Origin: JAOUGY01 sp963785075
Lineage (GTDB): Bacteria > Actinomycetota > Acidimicrobiia > Spongiisociales > ZC4RG35
Reading direction: 5' to 3'
Length of the DNA stretch: 64,000 nt
Assembly: GCA_963785075.1 (NCBI GenBank)
Contig: CAWATW010000007.1
Span: 124,001 to 188,000, forward strand
Shown: positions 19,475 to 27,731 of the stretch, in pieces
Layout: the number at the start of each line of letters is the position of its first letter
Position numbering within the stretch: position 1 is the stretch's first letter
Program-made: the position numbers and the translations under genes
Notes under the pieces: generated by a model
The model's database searches: none
What the model saw: only the letters and a program-made list of their open reading frames with translations
Told to the model about the DNA's origin: nothing

Positions 19475-19548
19475 TTGACATGGAGACGCGGCGACCGGAT
19501 CATGTGAATGTCGGAATTAGGACATTGCACGGGTGGGGTGTGACACCC
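19475..19548 (+). promoter_or_regulatory. Possible promoter and inverted repeats upstream of the haloperoxidase gene
   Basis: TTGACA at 19475-19480 is followed after 17 bases by GATCAT (19498-19503), a 4-of-6 match to a -10 element. Downstream lie two inverted repeats: AATGTC/GACATT (19507-19526) and the perfect GGGTGTGACACCC (19536-19548). The 130-base distance to the start codon leaves room for a regulated leader. Assignment is tentative because no regulator gene is adjacent. Confidence 0.35.
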
Positions 19549-19632
19549 GTCATGGGAGTGGCGGGCCGGCAAGTGGGCCGAGAACGTAGTTCTGGGCACG
19601 GTTGGAGCGGCGCTCGAGTGGGAGGAGACAAC

Positions 19633-21540
19633 ATGGGGAATCGGTGGCAGTTGCGGAGTCGAGGCCGGCGTCGGCGAACTGGTCGAGTGACCGCTGCGCT
19701 GATCGCGTTGGGCATGATCATCGGCGTCGCCCCGGGTGCGGCGGCCGAAGAACCGGCCTTCGTGCCGAATCCGCACCCCCACAGCATCGTCATCGACTGG
19801 GTCGACGCCATGCTGCTGGCGATCGAGCTCAATCCTCCGGCGCCGACGGCAACGACGTGGCGGATGTACGTCACGATGTCTTCGATGTATGACGCCTATG
19901 CGGCATACGACCGTTTGGCACTCGGGACGGTCACCGGATACGACCTCAAGCGACCCTCGGGTCAAAGAACGCTCGCCAACAAAGAACGGGCGGTGAGCTA
20001 CGCGGCGCACAATGCGCTGTCGTACCTCTTCCCCAACCAGAAGGACATCTTCGATGCGGTGATGGACTTGCACGGGTATCCGTTGAGCGACTCGACCGAT
20101 CGCGCCACACCGGCCGGCGTGGGCAACCTCGCAGCGAATGCCGTTCGCTCGGCGCGGTCGGCGGACGGCTCGAACGCAGCCAACGGATTCGCCGACCTGC
20201 CATCGAATGAGTACCCGGAGTACTACAAGCCCTACAACAGCGCAGACCCGTATTCGACGTACTCCATCTGGGGTGTCGACTTCGACCCGAATCGCTGGAC
20301 CCCACTGCGGGTGCCCAATGGCTCACTGGTGGACGAGAACGGCAACCCGATGGTGGACGACGACGACCCGAGCACGTATGCGGACCAGAAGTTCCTCACT
20401 CCACACTGGGGCGCTGTCGATGGTTTCGGTCTGACCTCGGGATCTCAGTTCCGGCCGGCGGCGCCACCCGTGCTCGGCTCGAGCGCGGAGTATGTGGATG
20501 CTCTTGGCAACGTCACGACGAATGACGAGGCGTATCGCTCCCAGGCGGCGGCGGTCCTCGAAACGAGCGGCCAACTCGGCGATCTGCACAAGGTGGTCGC
20601 AGAGTTCTGGGCCGACGGTCCGCACACATGGACGCCACCCGGGCACTGGGTACAGCTGGCGATCGGGGTGTCGCTCAGAGACGGCCATACGCTCGACCAG
20701 GACGTCAAGATGTACCTGGCGCTCACGGGAGCGGTCTTGGATGCCGGAATCGTGGCCTGGGACGCAAAGCGCGTCTACGACTTCGTCCGGCCTGCGACAG
20801 CAATCCCATACCTGTACGCCGGGCAAGAGGTGCTTGCATGGGCCGGGCCCAATCTGGGCATCCAATTGATCGACGGTGCCGATTGGAAGCCATATCAGGC
20901 CGCCACCTTCGTCACCCCTGGCTTTGCGGAGTACGTGTCCGGCCACAGCACGTTCAGTCGAGCGTCGGCCGAGGTCTTGACCTCCTTCGTCGGGAGCGAT
21001 GCGATGTACGACGGCGTGACTCTGCTCGGCCGTGACTATGACGGGGACGGAGTCGAAGACGTGTTTGGTCGACATGTGGCGGTGCCAGGGACCCTGCACT
21101 TCGAGCAAGGACCGTCGTCCACCGTGGTGCTCACCTGGGACACGTTCCTCCAGGCCGCCGACGAGGCGGGCTATTCGAGGCGCTACGGCGGGATCCACTT
21201 CCAGGACGGAGACCTGCGCGCCCGGGAGATGGGTCGTGAAGCCGGCACGCAGGCGTACGCCACGGCCGAGGTGTACTGGAACCCGTTCGGCGAGCTTCGC
21301 TCGACGATCATTGCCGGTACCGCCGACGGTCAGATCTCACGCACGATCCGCAGCAACCTGGTCCGTCGGGTGCAGCTGATCACGGTTGATGCCGTGCGAG
21401 GGAACCTCCAGCCAGCGTGTGGGCGACTCGGGAGCCTCGACCGTTATGTCGACGCTCGCCTCGGCACAGGTATCTCGTCGAGCGCACACGAAGATCTGTC
21501 CCGGCAGATCGACCTCATCAACTCATCCCTCTGCGGCTGA
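19633..21540 (+). CDS. Secreted vanadium-dependent haloperoxidase / PAP2-fold phosphatase-like protein
   Basis: This 635-residue exported protein has a basic N-terminus (RSRGRRRRTGR), a hydrophobic segment (about 20-33) and a probable cleavage after AAA at residue 38. The C-terminal half has all vanadate/phosphate-binding residues in the spacing of fungal chloroperoxidase: Lys379 and Arg386 (KRVYDFVRP), SGHS at 436-439 with catalytic His438, and Arg516 with His522 (RRYGGIHF). It should oxidise halides with H2O2 or act as a phosphatase. The start is secure: GGGAGGAGACAAC precedes ATG 19633. It is monocistronic and followed by a strong hairpin. A calcium-like stretch YDGDGVEDVFG lies near residue 470. 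Confidence 0.88.
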   Translation: MGNRWQLRSRGRRRRTGRVTAALIALGMIIGVAPGAAAEEPAFVPNPHPHSIVIDWVDAMLLAIELNPPAPTATTWRMYVTMSSMYDAYAAYDRLALGTVTGYDLKRPSGQRTLANKERAVSYAAHNALSYLFPNQKDIFDAVMDLHGYPLSDSTDRATPAGVGNLAANAVRSARSADGSNAANGFADLPSNEYPEYYKPYNSADPYSTYSIWGVDFDPNRWTPLRVPNGSLVDENGNPMVDDDDPSTYADQKFLTPHWGAVDGFGLTSGSQFRPAAPPVLGSSAEYVDALGNVTTNDEAYRSQAAAVLETSGQLGDLHKVVAEFWADGPHTWTPPGHWVQLAIGVSLRDGHTLDQDVKMYLALTGAVLDAGIVAWDAKRVYDFVRPATAIPYLYAGQEVLAWAGPNLGIQLIDGADWKPYQAATFVTPGFAEYVSGHSTFSRASAEVLTSFVGSDAMYDGVTLLGRDYDGDGVEDVFGRHVAVPGTLHFEQGPSSTVVLTWDTFLQAADEAGYSRRYGGIHFQDGDLRAREMGREAGTQAYATAEVYWNPFGELRSTIIAGTADGQISRTIRSNLVRRVQLITVDAVRGNLQPACGRLGSLDRYVDARLGTGISSSAHEDLSRQIDLINSSLCG

Positions 21541-21546
21541 AGAGGC

Positions 21547-21590
21547 ATGCGATGCGGGGGCCGGCGCACACGCCGGCCCCCGCATCGCGT
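21547..21590 (+). terminator. Strong hairpin terminator after the haloperoxidase gene
   Basis: A perfect 16-bp stem (21551-21566 paired with 21571-21586, GATGCGGGGGCCGGCG on the left) closes a CACA loop, and four further outer pairs (one G-U) extend it to about 20 bp. It starts 10 bases after the stop codon. No T-run follows, as is common for actinobacterial terminators. Confidence 0.8.
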
Positions 21591-21673
21591 CGTTCTCCCC
21601 GTGAACCGTCGCCGGTGAGACTCGACTGAGTCTTCGTTTCACGGTTCGTCGGGGTTTGTCGTAGCGTCCGTCG

Positions 21674-22471
21674 GTGCCCGAAGGCCACACGATCCATCGA
21701 GCTGCTCGACTGCAGACCCGTCGATTCGGCGGCCTCCGGCTGGTCGTGTGGTCGCCGCAAGGGCGCTTCTCCGATGGAGCGGCGGTGCTCGACGGGCTCG
21801 TTCTCGATCGGGTGGACGCCCATGGGAAACACCTGCTGTACCGCTGGCACGGCGGACCAACCCTTCACGTCCACCTTGGACTGTTCGGGAAGTTCAGGAT
21901 CGGCCCGGACGTCGCGCCCGGCCCGAACGCCCGGATTGCCTGGCGGTCCGTAACCCACACCCTGGCTCTGAGCGGACCAACGATCTGCGAGTTGGTCGAC
22001 GGCGAGGACGAGGCCGACCTCCTCCAGCGGATCGGGCCTGACCCTCTCGCGCCCGCCGACGGCGATCTCTGCAGGCTGCATGTCGGCCTGGCACGGCGTT
22101 CGATCCCGATCGGAGCGGCGCTGTTGGACCAGAGGCTGCTGGCGGGCGTCGGGAACGTCTATCGGGCCGAGATCCTCTACTTGGCCGCGATCAACCCGCA
22201 CCGACCGGCGCGAGATCTCACCGACGACGAAGTCGAGCGCGTGTGGGCGGTCACGATGAACCTGATGGGTCGTGGTGAGCGGCTCGGTCGCATCGTCACC
22301 GTGGACCCGGGTGAGGTTGGTCTCGACCGCTTCGAGGACATTCCGCGTGGCTACCGGCTCTATGTCTACAAGCGCGGGGGTGAGGACTGCCGCCGATGCG
22401 AATCACCGGTCGCACGCAGCGAACTGGGCGGCCGTTCCATCTGGTGGTGCGGGACGTGTCAACCTTCGTGA
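21674..22471 (+). CDS. nei2: Fpg/Nei family DNA glycosylase, Nei2-type (endonuclease VIII)
   Basis: The 265-residue protein begins PEGHTIHRAARL: Pro2 and Glu3 are the catalytic N-terminal pair once Met is removed. HGKHLLYRW carries the conserved Lys. A helix-two-turn-helix segment (QRLLAGVGNVYRAEILY) and a C-terminal zinc finger (CRRCESP...WWCGTC) bind DNA. It should excise oxidised bases in base-excision repair. Starting HT after PEG is typical of actinobacterial Nei2 rather than MutM. The start is GTG 21674 with TAGCGT 6 nt upstream, a clear leaderless arrangement. It is convergent with the Crp-family gene. Confidence 0.9.
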   Translation: MPEGHTIHRAARLQTRRFGGLRLVVWSPQGRFSDGAAVLDGLVLDRVDAHGKHLLYRWHGGPTLHVHLGLFGKFRIGPDVAPGPNARIAWRSVTHTLALSGPTICELVDGEDEADLLQRIGPDPLAPADGDLCRLHVGLARRSIPIGAALLDQRLLAGVGNVYRAEILYLAAINPHRPARDLTDDEVERVWAVTMNLMGRGERLGRIVTVDPGEVGLDRFEDIPRGYRLYVYKRGGEDCRRCESPVARSELGGRSIWWCGTCQPS

Positions 22472-22476
22472 GGACG

Positions 22477-22499
22477 CGATCCAACGCTGAGCTGGATCG
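22477..22499. terminator. Short hairpin between convergent nei2 and Crp-family genes
   Basis: CGATCCA (22477-22483) and TGGATCG (22493-22499) are perfect reverse complements around a 9-base loop, six bases after the nei2 stop. It may end nei2 transcription. No T-tract is present, so confidence is limited. The remaining 145 bases to the Crp-family stop hold a second weak inverted repeat (TTGTCG/CGACAA, 22552-22578) and no gene. Confidence 0.4.
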
Positions 22500-22644
22500 G
22501 GAAACGGTGCCGCAACCCCCCAAGAGATCCACTCCCTGGTTGCTGGACCGGTTGTCGACACAATACGAAAGGCGACAATCTCGGGTCAATGGGTCGAAAG
22601 GTCTATCCGAAGTTCATTGAAGCAGCGACATGCTTTCTACGGAA

Positions 22645-23328
22645 TCAGCCGGCACTCGGGTCCTGGTCGTAGAGCTCGGACAGGCCCTCGCGATCGGTGA
22701 TCTCGATGAAGCGATATCCGGTCTGAACCACGCCTTCCGCCATCAGCTCGGCCAAAGCCCGATTGATCGTCTGGCGCCCCACACCGAGCATGGCAGCGAG
22801 TTGCGCCTGAGAGAGCTCGACCCGGCCTCGGTCGATCGGTGCCTCCAACAGGGCTCCGGCCACCTGTTGACGGGCGGTTCGCCCGAGTACCACGTCCAGG
22901 CGCCCATGCGCTTCGGCCAACGCCGTCATCGCCGATCGCAGCCAGCCGAGCGTCACAGAGGGCCGAGTCCTGAGAACCTCCATGAGCTCGTCGCGCCCGA
23001 ACCACCGGATCTCTGCGTACGTTCCGGAGCGGGCAGACGAGAGGTAGGGCACGTTCATGATCACCGCGATGTCACCGACGAAGCGGCCAGATCCGAGGCG
23101 TGCAATCACGCGATCGCGGTCTGTGGACCGAAACAGCTCGACGACGCCGCGCATCACGAGGTGGCAGTAGTTCGACGGGTCGCCCTGGGCGAACACCGGA
23201 TCGCCCGGCCGATAGACGATGGTCTCCCCGCAGTCCGCCAGGGCCTGGTAGTCGTCGTCGGTCGGCGGTGGGTCGATCCCGCCCAACGCGTCGCGCAACG
23301 GGCTGAGAAGCGATTGCTCGACGGTCAT
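22645..23328 (-). CDS. Crp/Fnr-family transcriptional regulator
   Basis: The 227-residue protein has an N-terminal cyclic-nucleotide-binding jelly-roll (about 20-135; FAQGDPSNYCHLVMRGVVELF and GRFVGDIAVI) and a C-terminal winged helix with VELSQAQLAAMLGVGRQTINRAL (about 170-192). The canonical cAMP-contacting Arg-Ser pair of CRP is not evident in the phosphate-binding cassette, so the ligand is open. It should bind DNA as a dimer. It lies downstream of pfkA on the same strand (48 bases apart), which may mean co-transcription and a role in central carbon control; that is inference. Confidence 0.85.
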   Translation of the reverse strand: MTVEQSLLSPLRDALGGIDPPPTDDDYQALADCGETIVYRPGDPVFAQGDPSNYCHLVMRGVVELFRSTDRDRVIARLGSGRFVGDIAVIMNVPYLSSARSGTYAEIRWFGRDELMEVLRTRPSVTLGWLRSAMTALAEAHGRLDVVLGRTARQQVAGALLEAPIDRGRVELSQAQLAAMLGVGRQTINRALAELMAEGVVQTGYRFIEITDREGLSELYDQDPSAG

Positions 23329-23376
23329 GTGCCGACCCGGTGGGCGGCTACTCGACCGCAGGCGTCAGTGGTTCCG

Positions 23377-24498
23377 TCAGTCTCCAAGGCAGATCCCCAA
23401 TCGTCGAGCCGACTGTATCCACGGATGGTCGAGCGGGATGCTCTTGCGGCGTCCGGCCACATCTTCCAAAGGCACTGCAACTGCGTCGCCTCCGCGGGAT
23501 GCGATCATCACGCCTCTGGTTCCGTCGGCGATCGCGTCGGCCGCTGCTGTTCCCAGGCGGGTGGCGAGCAGCCGATCCGCCGACGACGGCATACCGCCCC
23601 TCTGCACATGTCCGAGAATGGTCACGCGGGCTTCAAGCCCTGTGGCGTCCTCGAGTCGATCCGCGAGGCGTTCCGTCGAGCGCCGCTCCCTGGCGTGCAG
23701 AGCTGCCAGTTCCTCCTCCGCATCGGAGGCGGCGTCATCGTCGTCTCCGTCGATGGTCGACTTGAGCTGATCGTGCCGCTCGCGGGCGTCCTCTGACATG
23801 GCCCCTTCGGCAACTGCGACGATCGAGAAGTTCGACCCGGCTGCTTTGCGCTGAAGGATCGACCCGGCCACCGACTCCACGGAATATGGGATCTCGGGCA
23901 CCAGGATGGCATCGGCGCCACCGGCCAACCCAGCTCCGAGCGTGAGCCAACCCGTGTTGTGGCCCATCAGCTCCGCCACCATGATCCGATGGTGGGAGTG
24001 GGCGGTCGAGTGCAGACGGTCGATGGCCTCGGTTGCAACTCCGAGGGCCGTGTCGAAACCGAACGTCACATCCGTGCCGAAGACGTCGTTGTCGATGGTC
24101 TTCGGAAGGGTGACGACCGGAACGCCGACCTTGTGAAGTCGGAGCGCGTTCTTCATGGTTCCACCGCCACCCAGGCAGACCAGCGCCGCGAGATCGTGTT
24201 GTTCCACGACCCGCTGCATCATCGGCCTCATGTCGATGCGTTCGCCGTCGCCCATGTCGACTCGGTGGACCTTGAGGCGGCTGGTGCCCAAGATCGTCCC
24301 ACCTTTGGTGAGGATCCCCGAGAGCGAGTCCCCATCGAGCCGGACGTGTCGGTTCTGCATGAGGCCCTGAAAACCATCGCGGAAGCCGATCACGTGCATG
24401 CCGTACGTACGCTCCGCCGCCTTGCCCACCGCCCGGATTGCGGCGTTCAGGCCCGGCGAATCGCCCCCTGCGGTGAGTATCCCAATGCTGCTCGACAT
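23377..24498 (-). CDS. pfkA: 6-phosphofructokinase (PfkA family, group III type)
   Basis: This 373-residue enzyme phosphorylates fructose 6-phosphate. Motifs are TAGGDSPGLNAAIRA (phosphate loop), GGGGTMKNA, PKTIDNDV with the catalytic Asp, and MGHNTGW. PKTIDND, in place of PGTIDND, places it with the mixed-substrate group III enzymes; Gly in the GGGGT loop favours ATP over pyrophosphate as donor. An acidic insert (DGDDDDAASDAEEE, about 250-265) is unusual. TAGTCT lies 8 nt before ATG 24498, so the transcript is probably leaderless and independent of purL, whose stop lies 98 bases upstream. Confidence 0.92.
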   Translation of the reverse strand: MSSSIGILTAGGDSPGLNAAIRAVGKAAERTYGMHVIGFRDGFQGLMQNRHVRLDGDSLSGILTKGGTILGTSRLKVHRVDMGDGERIDMRPMMQRVVEQHDLAALVCLGGGGTMKNALRLHKVGVPVVTLPKTIDNDVFGTDVTFGFDTALGVATEAIDRLHSTAHSHHRIMVAELMGHNTGWLTLGAGLAGGADAILVPEIPYSVESVAGSILQRKAAGSNFSIVAVAEGAMSEDARERHDQLKSTIDGDDDDAASDAEEELAALHARERRSTERLADRLEDATGLEARVTILGHVQRGGMPSSADRLLATRLGTAAADAIADGTRGVMIASRGGDAVAVPLEDVAGRRKSIPLDHPWIQSARRLGICLGD

Positions 24499-24596
24499 CG
24501 ACCGCGAGACTACCTGTCAGGCCCTGAGGTCTGTAGCCCGCCCGCACCACAACTGGCGCGGCGAGCCCACGAGGTCGCTCCGGGACGAACGTCCGA

Positions 24597-26843
24597 TCAG
24601 TGCATCCTGCGCGGAATGGCGTTGCGGTAGGTGTCGGTGGCCATCTCGAGGGACACAGTGGCGCGAATGCCACCCTGCTCGAAGGCGATCTCCTCCCCTT
24701 CGAAGGTCCCGATCCGAACCGCCGGGATCCCGACCTCCATGGCGAGGTCGTGTACGCGTTGTGCCATGGCGGGCGGGACGGCCGCCAGGAAGCGATGCGG
24801 GTCCTCGGAGAACAGATGGCGCCACTCTCCGAACGTCACGCGAGCACCCACACCACCGGCGATCGCCATCTCGGCCGCCGCCAGCGCCAAACCGCCGTCC
24901 GAGATGTCGTGGAGCGCTGGCACCTCGATCTCGTTGACCATCCTCTGGGCCATCTGGATCGCGGCGCGGGCCATGGTCGGGTCGGGGGCGGTCGGCCGTC
25001 CACCCACGTGGGCAAACGTCACTCGTTCGAACGCCGAGCCCGCCAGGTTGTTCGCCCATTCCGGGCCGAGCAGCCACAGGTCCATGCCAGCTTCCACTCG
25101 GTCGAGCTTCGGAGGGTTGGCGGGTATCGGCTCGGCAAGGCCGAGTAGCCCGACGACCGGTGTGGGATAGATGTCGACACCGTCCGTCTCGTTGTAGAAG
25201 CTGACGTTGCCGCCGATGACCGGTATGCCGAGGCTCTCGCACGCCTCGGAGATGCCCTCGATGCATTCCCGGAACTGCCACATGACCTCCGGCTTCTCCG
25301 GGTTCCCGAAGTTCAAGTTGTCGACCACTGCCATCGGGCGGGCTCCGACCACGGCAACGTTCAATGCTGCCTCGTACACGAGGCGGGCGCTCCCGCGACG
25401 GGGGTCGAGATAGCACAGCTGACCGTTGCCATCCGTCGAGGCAGCGAGCCCCTTGTTCGTCCCCCGAATCCGGAGCAGCGAGCCGTCGTTGCCCGGAGGG
25501 ACCGCGGTGTTGAGGAACAGCATGTGGTCGTACTGTTCGTACACCCAGGCGTTGGATGCGAGGCTGGGATCGTCGAGGAGTTTCACCAACGACTCGGCGA
25601 TTCCAGGGCGCGTCATGAAGGTCAGTGTCTTCGCCCACAGGTCTTCCACCCAGTGGGGCTCCCCGAGAGGCCGTTCGTACACTGGTGCATCCTCGGACAG
25701 TGACGCGGCCGGAACCTCGGCGACGAGCTCGCCGTCGTGGAACACTCTCAGCGCACCACCGGTCTGCACCTTCCCGATGACACTGGCGTCGATCTCCCAC
25801 CGCGATGCGACGGCCAGGACCGCGTCGACCTTGGCGGGATCGACGAAAGCCATCATCCGCTCCTGCGATTCGGACATGAGCAGCTCCGGGGCCGTCATTC
25901 CGGATTCCCGTACGTGAACGTTCGAGAGGTCGACCTCCATGCCCATCCCGGCCCGCGCCGCCGGCTCGGAGGTGGCGCATGACAACCCGGCTGCCCCGAG
26001 GTCTTGGATGCCCACCACCAAGCCGTCCCGATAGAGCTCGAGGCACGCCTCGATGAGCTTCTTCTCCTCGAACGGGTCGCCGACTTGTACTGCCGGCCGC
26101 TTGGTGCCCGACTCCTCGTCGAAGCTCGCCGAGGCCAGGACGGACGCCCCACCGATCCCGTCTCGGCCGGTCGCCCGACCGAGCAGGATCGCCACGGAAC
26201 CCTCGGCGCCGGCGGTGCCGAGCACGAGTTGCTCACGCTCCAGGATCCCCAGACACATGACGTTCACGAGCGGGTTGCCCGAATAACACTCGGCGAAGGC
26301 CACTTCTCCACCGACGGTGGGAACGCCGACGGCGTTGCCGTATCCGGCGATACCGGAGACCACGCCCCCGAACAGGTATCGGTTCTTCGTTTGGTCCAGG
26401 GGGCCGAATCGGATCTGATCCCAGAGCGCGATCGGCCGCGCCCCCATCGTGAACACGTCCCGGAGAATCCCGCCGACGCCGGTGGCCGCGCCCTGGTAAG
26501 GCTCGACGTAGCTCGGATGATTGTGGCTTTCGATTCGAAGAGCGGCTAGCCACCCGTCACCGATGTCGATGACTCCGGCGTTCTCTCCGGGGCCCACGAC
26601 GACCCAGTCCGCTTCGGTCGGGAATCGGCGGAGATGGACGCGGGAGGACTTGTACGAGCAGTGTTCGGACCACATCACCGAGTACATGGCCAGCTCTGCG
26701 GGCACCGGGTCTCGACCCAGAATCGCACAGACGGAGTCGAACTCTGCATCGGTCATACCGAGGCGGCGGTGGATGGCCTCCTCATTCATGTCGGGCTCGG
26801 GGACGAATGCATCCTCGTCGGGAGCAAGGCCGAGATCAGACAT
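24597..26843 (-). CDS. purL: Phosphoribosylformylglycinamidine synthase subunit PurL
   Basis: PurL catalyses the fourth step of purine synthesis, FGAR to FGAM, with ATP and with ammonia delivered by PurQ through the PurS bridge. The 748 residues match small (bacillus-type) PurL. WSEHCSYKSSR near residue 60 carries the conserved His, followed by GPGENAGVIDIGDG and VGGILRDVF. The ATG overlaps the end of purQ by eight bases, so it is translated as part of the purC-purS-purQ-purL operon. The separate PurS and PurQ genes are the expected partners. No frameshift or missing motif is seen. Confidence 0.96.
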   Translation of the reverse strand: MSDLGLAPDEDAFVPEPDMNEEAIHRRLGMTDAEFDSVCAILGRDPVPAELAMYSVMWSEHCSYKSSRVHLRRFPTEADWVVVGPGENAGVIDIGDGWLAALRIESHNHPSYVEPYQGAATGVGGILRDVFTMGARPIALWDQIRFGPLDQTKNRYLFGGVVSGIAGYGNAVGVPTVGGEVAFAECYSGNPLVNVMCLGILEREQLVLGTAGAEGSVAILLGRATGRDGIGGASVLASASFDEESGTKRPAVQVGDPFEEKKLIEACLELYRDGLVVGIQDLGAAGLSCATSEPAARAGMGMEVDLSNVHVRESGMTAPELLMSESQERMMAFVDPAKVDAVLAVASRWEIDASVIGKVQTGGALRVFHDGELVAEVPAASLSEDAPVYERPLGEPHWVEDLWAKTLTFMTRPGIAESLVKLLDDPSLASNAWVYEQYDHMLFLNTAVPPGNDGSLLRIRGTNKGLAASTDGNGQLCYLDPRRGSARLVYEAALNVAVVGARPMAVVDNLNFGNPEKPEVMWQFRECIEGISEACESLGIPVIGGNVSFYNETDGVDIYPTPVVGLLGLAEPIPANPPKLDRVEAGMDLWLLGPEWANNLAGSAFERVTFAHVGGRPTAPDPTMARAAIQMAQRMVNEIEVPALHDISDGGLALAAAEMAIAGGVGARVTFGEWRHLFSEDPHRFLAAVPPAMAQRVHDLAMEVGIPAVRIGTFEGEEIAFEQGGIRATVSLEMATDTYRNAIPRRMH

Positions 26844-27492
26844 GGGTGGGTCGTTTCGCCATGCTTGCTACGAATCCGTCCAGCAGTAGTCGGCCGTCGG
26901 TGGATCCAAGGATGTCTTCGATCGCCCGCTCGGGATGCGGCATGATTCCCACCACGTTCCCGGCTGCGTTGGAGACTGCGGCGGCACGATCTTGGGCCCC
27001 GTTCGGATCGTCCACGTATCTGATCGGCACCCGGGCCGTGCCCGACGGGTCGACGTAGTTGCCCTCGTAGGAGTTGAGCGCGATGCGAAGCCGCTGGCCG
27101 GGCATGGTGGAGGCGGTCAACACGGTGTCGGTGTCGGTCACCTCCACATCCACGAGCCGGCAGATGAACGACAGGTCGCGGTTGGCGATCAATGCACCTG
27201 GGAGCAGACTTGCCTCGCAGAGCACCTGGAACCCGTTGCAGATGCCGACCACGGGCTGTCCGTCATCCGCCATCCGTTGCACTTCCTGCATGACGGGTGA
27301 GAACCGTGCGATGGCTCCCGTTCGGAGATAGTCGCCATGGGCGAATCCTCCCGGGAGGACGACCCCGTCGAAGCCCGACAGGTCGGTGTCCCGATGCCAG
27401 ACGAGGTCGGCCTCCGCACCCAGCGCGCGGAGTGCATACACCGTGTCGTGCTCGCAATTCGTGCCGGGGAAGACCACCACCGCTGCCCTCAC
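26836..27492 (-). CDS. purQ: Phosphoribosylformylglycinamidine synthase subunit PurQ (glutaminase)
   Basis: PurQ hydrolyses glutamine to supply ammonia to PurL. The 218 residues show a class I glutamine amidotransferase: FPGTNCEHD at the N-terminus, the oxyanion region LPGGFAHGDYLR, the nucleophile Cys in GICNGFQVL, and the His-Glu pair in MPHPERA. GTG 27492 is the start because it overlaps the purS stop (GTGA) and family members start AAVVVFPGTN. It is the third gene of the purC-S-Q-L operon. Confidence 0.95.
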   Translation of the reverse strand: MRAAVVVFPGTNCEHDTVYALRALGAEADLVWHRDTDLSGFDGVVLPGGFAHGDYLRTGAIARFSPVMQEVQRMADDGQPVVGICNGFQVLCEASLLPGALIANRDLSFICRLVDVEVTDTDTVLTASTMPGQRLRIALNSYEGNYVDPSGTARVPIRYVDDPNGAQDRAAAVSNAAGNVVGIMPHPERAIEDILGSTDGRLLLDGFVASMAKRPTHV

Positions 27493-27731
27493 GAGTCGAC
27501 CTCGACTTCGTAGTCCTCCAACACAGGGTTGGCCAGCAGCTGTGCACACATCTCTTCCACCTCGGCTTTCACCGCCACCGGGTCGGATCCGTCGACGTCG
27601 AGGTGGACCGTCCTGTCGATCCGAACGGCGGTGACGCCGTCGTGCCCGAGATCGGCCAATGCCCGGAGCACCGTTGTGCCCTGCGGGTCGGCTATCTCGG
27701 GACGGCGTGTGATGTTCACCGTCACTCTCAT
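27489..27731 (-). CDS. purS: Phosphoribosylformylglycinamidine synthase subunit PurS
   Basis: This 80-residue protein is the small bridging subunit that holds PurQ and PurL together and helps form the ammonia channel. It starts MRVTVNITRRPEIADPQGTTV and contains LGHDGVTAVRIDRTVHLDV, both matching the family. It overlaps purC upstream as ATGA and purQ downstream as GTGA, so all three are translationally coupled. Confidence 0.94.
   Translation of the reverse strand: MRVTVNITRRPEIADPQGTTVLRALADLGHDGVTAVRIDRTVHLDVDGSDPVAVKAEVEEMCAQLLANPVLEDYEVEVDS

Noticed and set aside
15886..20073. A 1395-residue minus-strand frame spanning the MFS gene, the regulator and the second MFS gene
   Set aside because: Only the last 415 residues resemble a protein family; the rest is an antisense or shifted reading of the regulator, the second transporter and the haloperoxidase start, a common effect of high GC at third positions.
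20323..21198. A 291-residue minus-strand frame within the haloperoxidase gene
   Set aside because: It is antisense to conserved catalytic motifs of the haloperoxidase and has no recognisable domain.
22552..22578. Inverted repeat TTGTCG/CGACAA as an operator
   Set aside because: Six-base arms with a 15-base loop are expected by chance, and it lies between convergent gene ends rather than in a promoter.
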